Assembly: GCF_002934545.1 (NCBI RefSeq)
Contig: NZ_PTJA01000002.1
Location: 186,001 to 250,000, forward strand
DNA length: 64,000 nt
Source: Lacrimispora xylanisolvens
Lineage (GTDB): Bacteria > Bacillota > Clostridia > Lachnospirales > Lachnospiraceae
Direction: 5' to 3'
Shown here: positions 1 to 8,514 of the stretch, piece after piece
Position numbering within the stretch: position 1 is the first letter of the stretch
Layout of the letters: every line of letters begins with the position of its first letter
The notes under the pieces: generated by a model
What the model saw: the letters and a program-made list of their open reading frames with translations, nothing else
What the model was told of the DNA's origin: nothing
Databases searched by the model: none
Made by a program: the position numbers and the translations under genes

Positions 1-308
1 TAAACATGGCGGAACCGGTCAAAGACGGGATGAAGATAAAAGTTCCGGACAAGGAAGAAGCCAAAGTGCTTTTGGACCAGGCATTTTCTTCCGGAACAGG
101 TTCATCAGAAGGCAGACGTAAAGTGAATCTTAACACGGCTGATAAGAGCCAGCTCATGACCTTAAGAGGAGTGGGAGAGGCGAAAGCGGATGACATCATT
201 CGTTACCGGGAGAGTCACGGTGGATTTCAGAAGATTGAAGACATTATGAAGATATCAGGGATTAAGGAGGCAGCCTTTCAGAAGATAAAAGACGATATCA
301 CGGTTTAA
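1..308 (+). CDS. comEA: ComEA-type helix-hairpin-helix DNA-binding protein (3' part)
   Basis: The reading frame is open to the left edge, so the gene begins outside the window; the ATG at position 6 is probably internal. The first visible residues (AEPVKDGMKIKVP) look like the end of an SLBB domain. Residues about 38-100 form a ComEA-type helix-hairpin-helix pair (VNLNTADKSQLMTLRGVGEAKA, then FQKIEDIMKISGI). In the family this is a membrane-anchored protein that binds double-stranded DNA during uptake. A response regulator starts 20 bases downstream. The C-terminal domain is clear; a role in transformation is inferred only from the family. Confidence 0.85.
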   Translation, partial: NMAEPVKDGMKIKVPDKEEAKVLLDQAFSSGTGSSEGRRKVNLNTADKSQLMTLRGVGEAKADDIIRYRESHGGFQKIEDIMKISGIKEAAFQKIKDDITV

Positions 309-328
309 ATAGAAGACAGAGGTGCAAA

Positions 329-1027
329 ATGGCAAGTGTTTTAGTAGTAGATGACGAAAAACTGATTGTAAAGGGAATGAGATTCAGTCTGGAGCAGGAC
401 GGTATGGAAGTGGACTGTGCCTATGACGGTGAGGAAGCCATTAATCTGGCAAAACAGAAGGAATACGATGTAGTGCTTTTGGATGTCATGCTTCCAAAGT
501 TTGATGGATATGAGGTTTGTCAGGCGATCCGGGAGTTTTCCGAGATGCCCATCATTATGCTGACAGCCAAGGGCAACGATATGGATAAGATTCTGGGGCT
601 TGAGTATGGAGCGGATGATTACATTACGAAGCCCTTTAACATTCTGGAAGTAAAAGCAAGAATTAAGGCAATTATGCGAAGAAATGCCAAGAAGGGGAGA
701 CGGGATCACAAGGAAGACAGCCATCTGGTGACAGCCGGTGATTTAAAGCTGGACCGGGATGCCAGAAGGGTCTTTATTGCAGAGAAGGAGATCAATTTAA
801 CAGCAAAGGAATTCGATCTTCTGGAGCTTTTAACCTGCAATCCCAGCAAAGTTTACAGCAGAGAACAGTTGCTTACTTATGTTTGGGGGAACAAGGCGAT
901 GGACACTGGTGATGTCCGTACTGTAGATGTTCATGTAAGGCGTCTGAGGGAGAAAATTGAGCCCAGCCCCAGCGATCCCAAATATGTGCATACGAAATGG
1001 GGCGTAGGATATTATTTCCGCGTCTAG
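329..1027 (+). CDS. OmpR/PhoB-family DNA-binding response regulator
   Basis: A 232-residue two-domain regulator. The N-terminal receiver (about 1-120) has the acidic pair D8-D9, the phospho-acceptor D52 in VVLLDVMLP and the conserved lysine in ITKPFN. The C-terminal half is a winged helix of the OmpR/PhoB class (LTAKEFDLLELL, then VDVHVRRLREKIE and WGVGYYF). An AGAGGTG Shine-Dalgarno sequence precedes the ATG. No histidine kinase gene follows: the next gene encodes an acyltransferase-like membrane protein, so the partner kinase must be elsewhere or lie upstream of comEA. The target genes cannot be read from the sequence. Confidence 0.93.
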   Translation: MASVLVVDDEKLIVKGMRFSLEQDGMEVDCAYDGEEAINLAKQKEYDVVLLDVMLPKFDGYEVCQAIREFSEMPIIMLTAKGNDMDKILGLEYGADDYITKPFNILEVKARIKAIMRRNAKKGRRDHKEDSHLVTAGDLKLDRDARRVFIAEKEINLTAKEFDLLELLTCNPSKVYSREQLLTYVWGNKAMDTGDVRTVDVHVRRLREKIEPSPSDPKYVHTKWGVGYYFRV

Positions 1028-1098
1028 TGAAAAAAGGAGGATTTCTGCCGGGAGACCGGCGAGATCCGCCTTTTCTTAAATTAAGGAGTGCCGAAACG

Positions 1099-2955
1099 AT
1101 GAAGAAAAGCCCGCAGGGTGAACGATGGAGAAGGCTTGACAATACGGCAAAGATTTTTCCTGTCATAGCCGATGAAAATTTAAGCAATGTGTTCCGGATC
1201 AGTGCCCAGTTAAAAAGTGAAGTGGTACCTGGAACCCTACAGAGAGCGTTAGAGGAAGTTCTGCCACAGTTTGAAGGATTTTCCGTAAAACTGAGGAGAG
1301 GCTTTTTCTGGTATTATTTTGAACACAACAGCCGGATGCCGGTCATTGAACGGGAGACAACCTATCCCTGTAAGTATATTGACCCTCACAGCAACCAGCT
1401 TTTTTTATTCCGGGTCACTTATTTTGGCAGCCGGATCAATCTGGAAGTATTTCATGCTGTCACAGATGGACTGGGTGCTGTTAATTTTTTAAAGGCACTG
1501 GTTTACCGCTATCTGGATCTGGTAAAGGATTCAAGAACCGGTCACAGGGCGCCCCAGAAGATTTCTTCCGATGTTTCCATGAATGTGGAGGACAGTTATG
1601 TCCGTAATTATAGAAAGATCCGGAAACAGAAATACAGTTCTGCAAAAGCCTATCATATTACCGGGGAGCTGCTCTCTTTGGATGAGGAGAATATTCTTCA
1701 CGGTTATATCGGTTTAAAAGAGATGAAGGCTGTGAGCAAGGGGTATGGCGTCAGCATTACCCGTTTTTTAACTGCTGCACTGATCTGGTCTATTTATCAG
1801 GAGTATTTAAAAAAGAAGCCGTCTGAACAATCCATAGGAATCAGCATTCCCATCAATCTGAGGAATTTTTTCGGTTCTGAGACAATGGCGAATTTTTTTG
1901 CCGTGACGTTAGTGGAATTTCTTTCTTACGGAGAGAATCATACCTTTGAGGAAATACTACATGTGGTCTGTACCCAGATGGATGAAAAGATTACAAAAGA
2001 GAAGATGGAGGAGACTATTTCCTATAATGTTTCCAGTGAGAAGAAGTGGTATCTGCGCATTACTCCTCTTGTTATAAAATGGCTTGCTTTAAATCTGATA
2101 TTCTGGAGGAACAATGGGGCATATACCATGACATTGTCAAACATCGGTCCCATTGAGATGGATGAAGAATATGCAAATGAGATTGAACGCTTTACCATGA
2201 TGATCGGTGTATCCCGCAGACAGCCCATGAAATGCGGAGTTTGTTCCTATGATGATGAGGTGATTGTTACCTTCAGTTCCGTTTTTCAGGATACAAGGCT
2301 TGCGGACACGTTTTTTGGCTTTCTAAGGAATGAAGGGATTCCGGTTGAACTGGAAAGCAATGGGGTGCCGGACCACAGAGATGATAAGGGACAGTATCCC
2401 CAGATCCGGTATGACAAGGAGCGGATGAAAAAGATTGCCAATATCTTTTACGGCATTATGATCTTTGCCGCGGTGATTCTTGGAATCATTAACCTGGCTA
2501 CCTATTCTGGTTCCATATGGTCAGTGATCGCAATTGCCTTAATGGCCTATTCCGTCATGACAGTCCGGTATTCCTTTATGCGACATTCCAATCTGGCAGG
2601 GAAAGTAGTCATGCAGACCATAGCGGCAGAGCTGGTATGGGTTGCGATTGATCATGTGACAGGGTACAGCGGCTGGTCTGTGAACTATGGGATACCAAGT
2701 ACCATATTATTTGCTGACCTGGCGGTGGTATTTTTAATTCTTGTTAACCGAATGAACTGGCAAAGCTATTTCATGTATCAGATTGCAGTTACTGTTTTCA
2801 GCTTTATTCCGTTAATTCTATGGGCAGCAGGGCTGATTACCAGACCGCTTCTGTCCATTGTGACAGTGGTGGTGACCGTAATAATTCTTGCAGTCACCAT
2901 TGTTTTGGGAGACCGGAGAGTAAAGAATGAGCTGATCAGACGATTTCATATATAG
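1099..2955 (+). CDS. Condensation-fold acyltransferase with C-terminal membrane domain
   Basis: The frame is open from 997, but AAGGAG at 1083-1088 supports the ATG at 1099, giving 618 residues. Residues about 1-440 resemble the alcohol acetyltransferase/condensation superfamily, with the signature HAVTDG (H119xxxD123G124), where the histidine is the expected general base. The last 150 residues hold about five hydrophobic segments (for example IFYGIMIFAAVILGIINLAT), so the enzyme is anchored in the membrane. I recall this two-part layout from clostridial DUF6320-type proteins. It lies 29 bases ahead of an HSL-type esterase gene, which suggests a shared acylation/deacylation task. The substrate is unknown. 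Confidence 0.7.
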   Translation: MKKSPQGERWRRLDNTAKIFPVIADENLSNVFRISAQLKSEVVPGTLQRALEEVLPQFEGFSVKLRRGFFWYYFEHNSRMPVIERETTYPCKYIDPHSNQLFLFRVTYFGSRINLEVFHAVTDGLGAVNFLKALVYRYLDLVKDSRTGHRAPQKISSDVSMNVEDSYVRNYRKIRKQKYSSAKAYHITGELLSLDEENILHGYIGLKEMKAVSKGYGVSITRFLTAALIWSIYQEYLKKKPSEQSIGISIPINLRNFFGSETMANFFAVTLVEFLSYGENHTFEEILHVVCTQMDEKITKEKMEETISYNVSSEKKWYLRITPLVIKWLALNLIFWRNNGAYTMTLSNIGPIEMDEEYANEIERFTMMIGVSRRQPMKCGVCSYDDEVIVTFSSVFQDTRLADTFFGFLRNEGIPVELESNGVPDHRDDKGQYPQIRYDKERMKKIANIFYGIMIFAAVILGIINLATYSGSIWSVIAIALMAYSVMTVRYSFMRHSNLAGKVVMQTIAAELVWVAIDHVTGYSGWSVNYGIPSTILFADLAVVFLILVNRMNWQSYFMYQIAVTVFSFIPLILWAAGLITRPLLSIVTVVVTVIILAVTIVLGDRRVKNELIRRFHI

Positions 2956-2984
2956 AATGTGCTGTCTGGAAAGGAGGTAGACAT

Positions 2985-4013
2985 ATGAGAAGAAAAAAAG
3001 TAAGTGTGATGGGAAATCTGGTGAGAGATATGATGCAGAATGTGATGGAAACTTCGTTTAAGCAGCCATTCCAGAGCGGCGAACTGAGAAAAAATCCGGT
3101 AGAGCCCGCCTGGGTATGTCCGGCTGGATATGAATATGAAATTATAGAAAAATGTGATTTAAAGATGGAATATTTAAGACCTGTTGGAGTGGTCACAGGG
3201 CGTGTGATTCTTCAGCTTCATGGTGGCGGTTATATCGGCCCAATGAAGAATATTTACCGGAGATTTGCAGTCCGGTACTCCAAGATCAGTTATGGAGGAG
3301 ATGTTCTGACTCCGGATTACCGGGTAGCTCCGGAAGATCCCTATCCGGCTGCTTTGCAGGATGCCGTTTCGGCTTACCAGTGGCTATTGCAGGAGAAGGG
3401 GTATGCCCCTGAAAACATTGTAATAGCAGGTGATTCGGCCGGCGGTGGTTTGGGCCTTGCACTGGGCCTTTATTTAAAGGACAATCACCTGCCTCTTCCC
3501 GGAGGCTTTCTCACCATGTCTGCCTGGACGGATTTAACAAACAGTGGGGAAAGTTATCAGGCTAATTATGAGCTGGATCCCCTTTTTGGTAATTCCACCC
3601 ATAACATGCTTTACGATTCTGCGTATATCGGAGAGGCGGATCCCATGGAACCGTATATCTCACCGCTGTTCGGAGACTTTAGCGGATTTCCTCCCGTTCT
3701 GATGCAGGTGGGAAATTACGAGATACTGTTAAGCGACACCCTGTTGGTTGGTCAGAAGTTAAAAAAAGCTGGGGTGAAATGCCGGATATCCGTCTTTGAA
3801 GGAATGTTTCATGTATTCCAGATGGGGCTGGATCTAATCCCTGAAAGCCGAGAAGCCTGGGAGGAAGCGGAAGAATTCTTACGGGTTATTTATCATATTA
3901 ATGTAAAACCGGAAGGAAAAGTTGTCCGGAAAGTAAAGACAGGGCAGAAACGTTCTGCGAGAGATATCACTGGCTTTTTAATTGCCATGATGAAGAAAGA
4001 ACTGAATGGATAG
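2985..4013 (+). CDS. Alpha/beta hydrolase, hormone-sensitive-lipase (type IV) family
   Basis: A 342-residue carboxylesterase-like protein. It has the HSL oxyanion motif HGGGY (near residue 80), the nucleophile elbow GDSAGGG (near residue 150), and a late histidine in GMFHVFQM that completes the expected Ser-Asp-His triad. AAGGAGG lies just before the ATG. There is no signal peptide, so it is probably cytoplasmic; the basic C-terminal tail ([14 protein letters not shown]) is unusual. It appears co-transcribed with the acyltransferase-like gene upstream and rlmH 11 bases downstream. It probably hydrolyses a short ester, possibly a product of its neighbour (inference). Confidence 0.85.
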   Translation: MRRKKVSVMGNLVRDMMQNVMETSFKQPFQSGELRKNPVEPAWVCPAGYEYEIIEKCDLKMEYLRPVGVVTGRVILQLHGGGYIGPMKNIYRRFAVRYSKISYGGDVLTPDYRVAPEDPYPAALQDAVSAYQWLLQEKGYAPENIVIAGDSAGGGLGLALGLYLKDNHLPLPGGFLTMSAWTDLTNSGESYQANYELDPLFGNSTHNMLYDSAYIGEADPMEPYISPLFGDFSGFPPVLMQVGNYEILLSDTLLVGQKLKKAGVKCRISVFEGMFHVFQMGLDLIPESREAWEEAEEFLRVIYHINVKPEGKVVRKVKTGQKRSARDITGFLIAMMKKELNG

Positions 4014-4024
4014 AGGAGATACGA

Positions 4025-4504
4025 ATGAAGATCACATTGGTAACTGTGGGGAAGATAAAAGAAAAGTTTTATACTGACGCCATAGCCGAATATAGCAAGA
4101 GACTGAGCCGATATTGCAAGTTGGAGGTGATCCAGGTGGCAGATGAAAAGACGCCTGATCATGCCAGTGAGACGGTGGAACGGCAGATTAAGGAGAAGGA
4201 AGGTGAGAGAATCCTTCTTTCTATCAAGGAAGGTGCTTATGTGATCGCTCTGGCTATTGACGGAGATACCCCGGATTCGGTAAAGCTGTCAGAAAAAATA
4301 GCGGCTCTTGGAGTGGGCGGGGTAAGCCAGATTGTATTTATTATCGGCGGTTCCCTTGGGCTGGCTGACGCTGTGTTAAAGCGGGCGGATTACAAGCTGA
4401 GCTTTTCTAATATGACGTTCCCCCACCAGTTGATGCGGGTGATTTTACTGGAACAGATTTACCGGAGTTATCGGATTATTAATGGGGAACCTTATCATAA
4501 ATAG
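4025..4504 (+). CDS. rlmH: 23S rRNA (pseudouridine1915-N3)-methyltransferase RlmH
   Basis: A 159-residue SPOUT-class methyltransferase of the usual length. The N-terminus ([16 protein letters not shown]) and the SAM-binding trefoil-knot region ([17 protein letters not shown], then [18 protein letters not shown] ending GEPYHK) are nearly invariant in RlmH. The enzyme methylates pseudouridine 1915 in helix 69 of 23S rRNA on the assembled ribosome. GAGGAG precedes the ATG. It is the last gene of the run starting near 1099 and is followed by a strong terminator. Confidence 0.97.
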   Translation: MKITLVTVGKIKEKFYTDAIAEYSKRLSRYCKLEVIQVADEKTPDHASETVERQIKEKEGERILLSIKEGAYVIALAIDGDTPDSVKLSEKIAALGVGGVSQIVFIIGGSLGLADAVLKRADYKLSFSNMTFPHQLMRVILLEQIYRSYRIINGEPYHK

Positions 4505-4544
4505 ATGTAACAGAGTATTATTTTACAGTTTTATAGAAAAAGAT

Positions 4545-4594
4545 ACGCTCACTTGTTCAATTCGTTCGAAAGGGATTGCAGTGAGCGTTTTTTT
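4545..4594 (+). terminator. Rho-independent terminator after rlmH
   Basis: ACGCTCACT (4545-4553) pairs with AGTGAGCGT (4580-4588), followed by a run of seven or more T. The loop carries a smaller TTCGTTCGAA-like dyad. It separates rlmH from the convergent lipoprotein gene. Confidence 0.85.
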
Positions 4595-4642
4595 ATTCCC
4601 ATGGAATTCATGCAATATAATTATCTGCTTTTAATGTATTAT

Positions 4643-4969
4643 TTACTCAATTTTGGACTCTTTATAAATTGCAAAAACTACATCCAGTTTTATTCCATCG
4701 TCAGACTTCTCTGCATCTTTATATAGCACCTGTATTCTATCGTCAACAGAAATATCTGGGACTCCATCTGCAGATACTACTTTTTTAGGGACCCAGACTT
4801 TATCGCCCATGTCTTTTATGGGTTCACCCTCATTTGGAATTACTATAAAGTAAGTATCAGTGACTTCTGAAACAATTCCTTTAAAGTATTTTTCTTTTTT
4901 TTCATTGCTGCATCCGATTAATAACAACAAAATAATGATAAAAACGAACAATGATCTTTTTTTGGTCAT
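4643..4969 (-). CDS. Small lipoprotein of unknown function
   Basis: The frame is open from 5050, but AGGAG placed seven bases ahead of an ATG supports the start at 4969 (108 residues). A basic start (MTKKR), a hydrophobic stretch and the lipobox LLIGC form a type II signal peptide. The mature part reads like a small beta-rich domain (KGIVSEVTDTYFIVIPNEG, then DDRIQVLYKD), resembling the OB-like DUF3221-type lipoproteins of Bacillota (tentative). It is a single gene between AT-rich stretches, convergent with rlmH. Its role is unknown. Confidence 0.8.
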   Translation of the reverse strand: MTKKRSLFVFIIILLLLIGCSNEKKEKYFKGIVSEVTDTYFIVIPNEGEPIKDMGDKVWVPKKVVSADGVPDISVDDRIQVLYKDAEKSDDGIKLDVVFAIYKESKIE

Positions 4970-5459
4970 AGTTTTACTCCTTTTCCCTAACGTTTGTTTA
5001 ATTAAAAATAATGTACTATTTTCAAGTTCATATTTTGAACAATAAAGCAAACAAGAACCGAATCATGTTGTAAACTTCATTTCATATCACTTTATATTAT
5101 TTCATATGTTATACGTTTTATAAAGAGGCTTTATAACATCTTTTTGTGAATTTGCAGTTATAAATGGGAAAAAAGCAACAACTTTTTCTACACGGAAGAA
5201 TGGAACACGGTGTCATAGGGGGGGGAGATGATCTAAGACTGCCTCCATCTTGTTTTTAGGAATCATTTGATTTTGCACTACCATTTTTAACAGACTGGTT
5301 ATACTTTCATTAATAGCAAGAATATCTTTTATATTGTAAGAATCTTTACAGCAATTAGCCTGATACTGTAATTTGCGCATTCCGCCTTAATTATAAGACT
5401 AAGGGCTTAGCTTATTATTGAATAAGTGTAAAAATATTGAATATAATTCACACAAACAG
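4970..5459. other. AT-rich intergenic stretch, mostly featureless
   Basis: The gap between the lipoprotein gene and the LysR promoter holds an imperfect palindrome near 5026-5040 (GTTCATATTTTGAAC), a possible operator for the lipoprotein gene. It also holds a run of eight G at 5218-5225 and one doubtful 55-codon reading frame (listed separately). Nothing else recognisable was seen. Confidence 0.5.
5213..5380 (-). CDS. Doubtful 55-residue ORF
   Basis: An ATG-to-TGA frame on the minus strand starts MRKLQYQANCCKDSYNIKD and ends LDHLPPL, crossing the run of eight G. Its composition resembles a short helical protein and it fills much of an otherwise empty gap. The purine-rich AAGGCGGA upstream abuts the ATG with no spacer, so the translation signal is poor. 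It may be a real small protein, the remnant of a longer gene, or chance. No family recognised. Confidence 0.25.
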   Translation of the reverse strand: MRKLQYQANCCKDSYNIKDILAINESITSLLKMVVQNQMIPKNKMEAVLDHLPPL

Positions 5460-5488
5460 TTGTCAAATCTTGTCGTTTTTTGTATAAT
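5460..5488 (+). promoter_or_regulatory. SigA-type promoter of the LysR gene
   Basis: TTGTCA (5460-5465), a 17-base spacer and a perfect TATAAT (5483-5488), about 50 bases upstream of the LysR start codon. Confidence 0.65.
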
Positions 5489-5538
5489 ATAGATAGATAA
5501 AGCTGTTGAATTTTAAACAAAATATAGGGGGGATCTGT

Positions 5539-6423
5539 ATGAATTTGCCGCAGTTATATTATTTCATAAAATTAGCAGAATTACAGCATTATACGAAAGC
5601 CGCAAAAGAACTTTACATCGCTCAGCCCTCGTTAAGTGACTCGATCGCTTCACTGGAAAGTGAGCTTGGAATATCCCTGTTTCAGAAAAAAGGACGTAAT
5701 GTAACACTGACAAAATACGGAGAAGAATTTTATATCCATGTATCACAGGCGCTGAATGAACTGGAACGGGGAATAGCCACCATGAAGATGCATTCCGGTC
5801 AGCTGGGAGGTACCATTGATGTAGGATGTATCCCCACTTTATTAGGTGATTTTCTTCCGACAGCAATTCAAAATTACATGAAAAAGAATCCTCAGGCGAA
5901 ATTTAATATATTCCAGGGGATGTCTATTGAGGTCGCTCATGGGGTAGCAGCCGGAAAATATGACCTGGGTTTTTGTTCCATGGTGGAAGATGAGCCCGAT
6001 CTTTTATTTGTTCCCATTATGGCACAGGAGCTGGTTTTGATCGTTAACGACACCCATCCCCTTGCAGAAAGAAAAGAATTATGTTTAAGCGAATTAAAGA
6101 ATTATAATCTTACTACATATCGTGATTGCATACCTATCGGAAAGGTTGTCCGAAATCTTTTGCAGCAGCATGAGGTGGAGGCAACGTTTTCTTATGATGA
6201 TGAAATTTCCATCGGAGGTGTGATCTCAGAGACAAATCTGGCAGCGATCGTTGCCCGCACTCCCTTTTTAAAACAATTTGATAACCTGGTACTGATTCCA
6301 CTGTCAGATGTACCAAAGGATACCCGCCTGATTTATATGACATTCAGCAGAAAGAATTTCGTTTCCTCCTCTGTGGAAGCATTTGCAGATTTCATTGTGG
6401 CGCACGAGATGAATCTGCCGTAA
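5539..6423 (+). CDS. LysR-family transcriptional regulator
   Basis: The ATG at 5539 is preceded by an AGGGGGG Shine-Dalgarno sequence; an in-frame ATG at 5506 lacks one. The product has 294 residues. Residues 1-60 are a LysR winged helix (LPQLYYFIKLAELQHYTKAA, LYIAQPSLSDSI, LGISLFQKKGR). Residues about 88-290 form the periplasmic-binding-protein-like effector domain (GTIDVGCIPTLLGDFLP). It is convergent with the eight-gene acyl-CoA operon and separated from it by a shared terminator, so it is a candidate, unproven, regulator of that operon. The co-inducer is unknown. Confidence 0.93.
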   Translation: MNLPQLYYFIKLAELQHYTKAAKELYIAQPSLSDSIASLESELGISLFQKKGRNVTLTKYGEEFYIHVSQALNELERGIATMKMHSGQLGGTIDVGCIPTLLGDFLPTAIQNYMKKNPQAKFNIFQGMSIEVAHGVAAGKYDLGFCSMVEDEPDLLFVPIMAQELVLIVNDTHPLAERKELCLSELKNYNLTTYRDCIPIGKVVRNLLQQHEVEATFSYDDEISIGGVISETNLAAIVARTPFLKQFDNLVLIPLSDVPKDTRLIYMTFSRKNFVSSSVEAFADFIVAHEMNLP

Positions 6424-6534
6424 TCGGACAGACAGGCTGGAGCAGAATATGAGATTAAGATGGGTTTCTGGATTTTTTCAGACTTTTTTAAACACTTATA
6501 AAGAGGATTAAACGCATTGTTACATTTTTATAAA

Positions 6535-6580
6535 AAGAAACAGCGGTATGCTGCCACAAGCGCATACCGCTGTTTCTTTA
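6535..6580. terminator. Bidirectional terminator between LysR and the permease gene
   Basis: A perfect stem of CAGCGGTATGC (6541-6551) with GCATACCGCTG (6562-6572), extended by AAGAAA/TTTCTT arms. A-rich and T-rich flanks allow it to terminate both converging transcripts. Confidence 0.85.
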
Positions 6581-6605
6581 TCATACATGATCCGTACCCA
6601 CCAGA

Positions 6606-7904
6606 TTATACAATACCCACTGTCGCCATAAGTGCAATTACCAATCCGGCAATAAAAGCTGGGATCATGGTACCTAAAATAATATGTTTATAGCTTTCCT
6701 TTAAGCTGCATCCGCAGATGGACATGGTGAGGATTGCAACGGAGGAGTTTGGCAGTTTATTTAAGATCAGGGCAGATTCTGTTACAATGCGGTGAAGAGC
6801 AGCAACATTGACTCCCATATCAACAAATGCCTTTCCAAAGCTCTCCATGAAGATGGTTTCACCTGAAATTGCGGAACCGGTCAGTCCGGTCAGCACCGTT
6901 GTACCGAAAAATGCTTTCAGATATGCGGGCATATTCATGGCAAGCACTGCCTGCTGCAGCTGCTGGAATGCAGGAGAAGCGCCTAAAACCTTGGAAAGAC
7001 CCATAACTGCAGCAACCGTAAGCATGGAGTTTAAGCCGGAGCTGCTGCCGGTTTTAATGGAAGTTTTCATGTTCTTAATCCGCTTTAGCTGGGTGCAGAT
7101 AATTAACAGGATACCAATTACCAGAGAGAACATAATGCTTGGGGAAGTTCCCCAGCTGGAGGTTGCAACTACACAGCCTAAAACAAGGACAAAAGGAAGA
7201 ACGGACATGAAAATTCCGGGAAGTTCCTCTTCCGAAACGGCTGTCTGCTGTGTCTTATACATGGCAAGAAGCTGTTCCGGTGTATTGTTTTTCAAACTCT
7301 GTTTTTGTGCATAATTAAAATACAGGAAGTAAGAAACAGCAAGGATCGCGGTAAACACAAAGGAAAGCAGAGGCGCTGATCCAAGGGAGGTATTTAAGTA
7401 TTTACTTGGCAGTACATTGCAGATATCTAAGGAATAGGCAAAACCATTGGCAGAAGCACCGCCGCCCAAAAGAAGGAAGGGAAGCACCCGCCGGTCCATT
7501 TTATTTTCATATAAAAGGTTATCGGCAATAGGATAAAGGACAAATACCATAATATAACCGTTGATACCAAGCAGAGTGATGAAAAAAGTACAGATCAGGA
7601 TGACCAGACCTACCATTTTCGTTCCCAGCTTCTTTGTCAGTGTCTGAGCGATTTTTGTTGCCAGACCTGTTTCTAAAACAAGCTGGCCAAAAACTCCGCC
7701 AAGCCCCAGGATCAGAAACCAGGAGGCGACAAAGCCGCCGGCACCGCCGGAAAATGTGGTCAGAAACCCTTCGTTCAAATTCAGTCCGCTTGTGACCAGA
7801 ATAATGGCTGCCGTGATCACCGTCGCTGTTATCATATCGATGCCCTTGATAATCATTACAACTAAAAGTGCAATGGCAATAATAAGACCAATTGTAGCTA
7901 ACAT
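6606..7904 (-). CDS. GntP/ion-transporter-superfamily organic-anion permease
   Basis: A 432-residue polytopic membrane protein with about 11-12 hydrophobic segments. Its N-terminus (MLATIGLIIAIALLVVMIIK) and internal motifs (ILGLGGVFGQLVLETG, GLTGSAISGETIFMESFG) resemble the GntP and citrate/gluconate permease group of the ion-transporter superfamily. GGAGGG precedes the ATG. It is the last gene of the eight-gene operon and most likely imports the carboxylic acid that the upstream ligase and CoA-transferase activate (inference from position). Unlike carnitine operons it is not a BCCT carrier, which argues for an anionic substrate. The exact subfamily is uncertain. Confidence 0.75.
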   Translation of the reverse strand: MLATIGLIIAIALLVVMIIKGIDMITATVITAAIILVTSGLNLNEGFLTTFSGGAGGFVASWFLILGLGGVFGQLVLETGLATKIAQTLTKKLGTKMVGLVILICTFFITLLGINGYIMVFVLYPIADNLLYENKMDRRVLPFLLLGGGASANGFAYSLDICNVLPSKYLNTSLGSAPLLSFVFTAILAVSYFLYFNYAQKQSLKNNTPEQLLAMYKTQQTAVSEEELPGIFMSVLPFVLVLGCVVATSSWGTSPSIMFSLVIGILLIICTQLKRIKNMKTSIKTGSSSGLNSMLTVAAVMGLSKVLGASPAFQQLQQAVLAMNMPAYLKAFFGTTVLTGLTGSAISGETIFMESFGKAFVDMGVNVAALHRIVTESALILNKLPNSSVAILTMSICGCSLKESYKHIILGTMIPAFIAGLVIALMATVGIV

Positions 7905-7953
7905 AATGTTCCCTCCAATAATTATATAGTCTGTCAGTCAGGAAAACTCTTCA

Positions 7954-8508
7954 TTAAGCTTTCTCATTTGCACCGGACTGCCACTGCGCCGTCATTTTAT
8001 CAAGCGGAATCGCAGTCAGCCCTGTTTCCCTGGAAAAGGAATAGATTACAAATCCACGTTTACAGCGGAAGACGCATTCCAGGCATGGGTCTTCATCGCA
8101 ATAGGCAAAGGCATCGGTGTCTGCCAGGGAAAAAACAAGAGGAGGACGCTTTGTCTCAGGTAAATATTTTAAGTACCCCCCGGTAAAAGTTTTTAAATAC
8201 ATCCACTCCGGCATATATTCCGGCTTTAATGCTTCCCAAAATACTTCCACGGCGTTATCATTGTAGCCTCCGGTGATTCGATAGCTTAAGTGAATTTTAT
8301 CGTTTACCAGGTCCGGTGATTCCGGTATTAAATGGACCGCTTTTGAACCACAGCATATAATTTCCGTTTCACCAGGGGGAGGTGCAGCAATGGCGGGAAA
8401 CAGTCCGCCGCATGTTTCGCATCGGTAAAAGGATACTTCCGGGCACTGGTTAGCCGGAGGTTTTCTTGTGTCACGGCATCTTCTTGGTCCGAATGTTTGT
8501 TGAATCAT
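7954..8508 (-). CDS. Desulforedoxin-like, degenerate superoxide-reductase-like protein
   Basis: A 184-residue protein. C30-x-x-C33 in YRCETCGG and C52-C53 in IICCGS reproduce the Cys4 iron motif of desulforedoxin and the N-terminal domain of desulfoferrodoxin. The following region (ITGGYNDNAVEVFW, EWMYLKTFTGGYLKYL, FAYCDEDPCLECVFRC) follows the neelaredoxin/SOR pattern. However, the histidines of the usual HPMxxxHYIEW segment are missing (KPEYMPEWMYL) and the terminal CNLHG is CDEDP. A Cys4 iron site is therefore likely and superoxide reductase activity unlikely. AAGGGGTGA overlapping the ligase stop codon serves as ribosome binding site, so the two genes are tightly coupled. It may be an electron carrier or assembly factor for the operon (speculative). 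Confidence 0.6.
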   Translation of the reverse strand: MIQQTFGPRRCRDTRKPPANQCPEVSFYRCETCGGLFPAIAAPPPGETEIICCGSKAVHLIPESPDLVNDKIHLSYRITGGYNDNAVEVFWEALKPEYMPEWMYLKTFTGGYLKYLPETKRPPLVFSLADTDAFAYCDEDPCLECVFRCKRGFVIYSFSRETGLTAIPLDKMTAQWQSGANEKA

Positions 8509-8514
8509 AGCCTG

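Noticed and set aside
873-1187. 104-codon minus-strand frame near the end of the response regulator
   Set aside because: It overlaps two plus-strand genes and its residues (RSPCGLF, RRSPGRNPP) look random.
6808-7314. 168-codon plus-strand frame opposite the permease gene
   Set aside because: It is antisense to a clear membrane transporter; its composition is a shadow of hydrophobic codons and no ribosome binding site is present.
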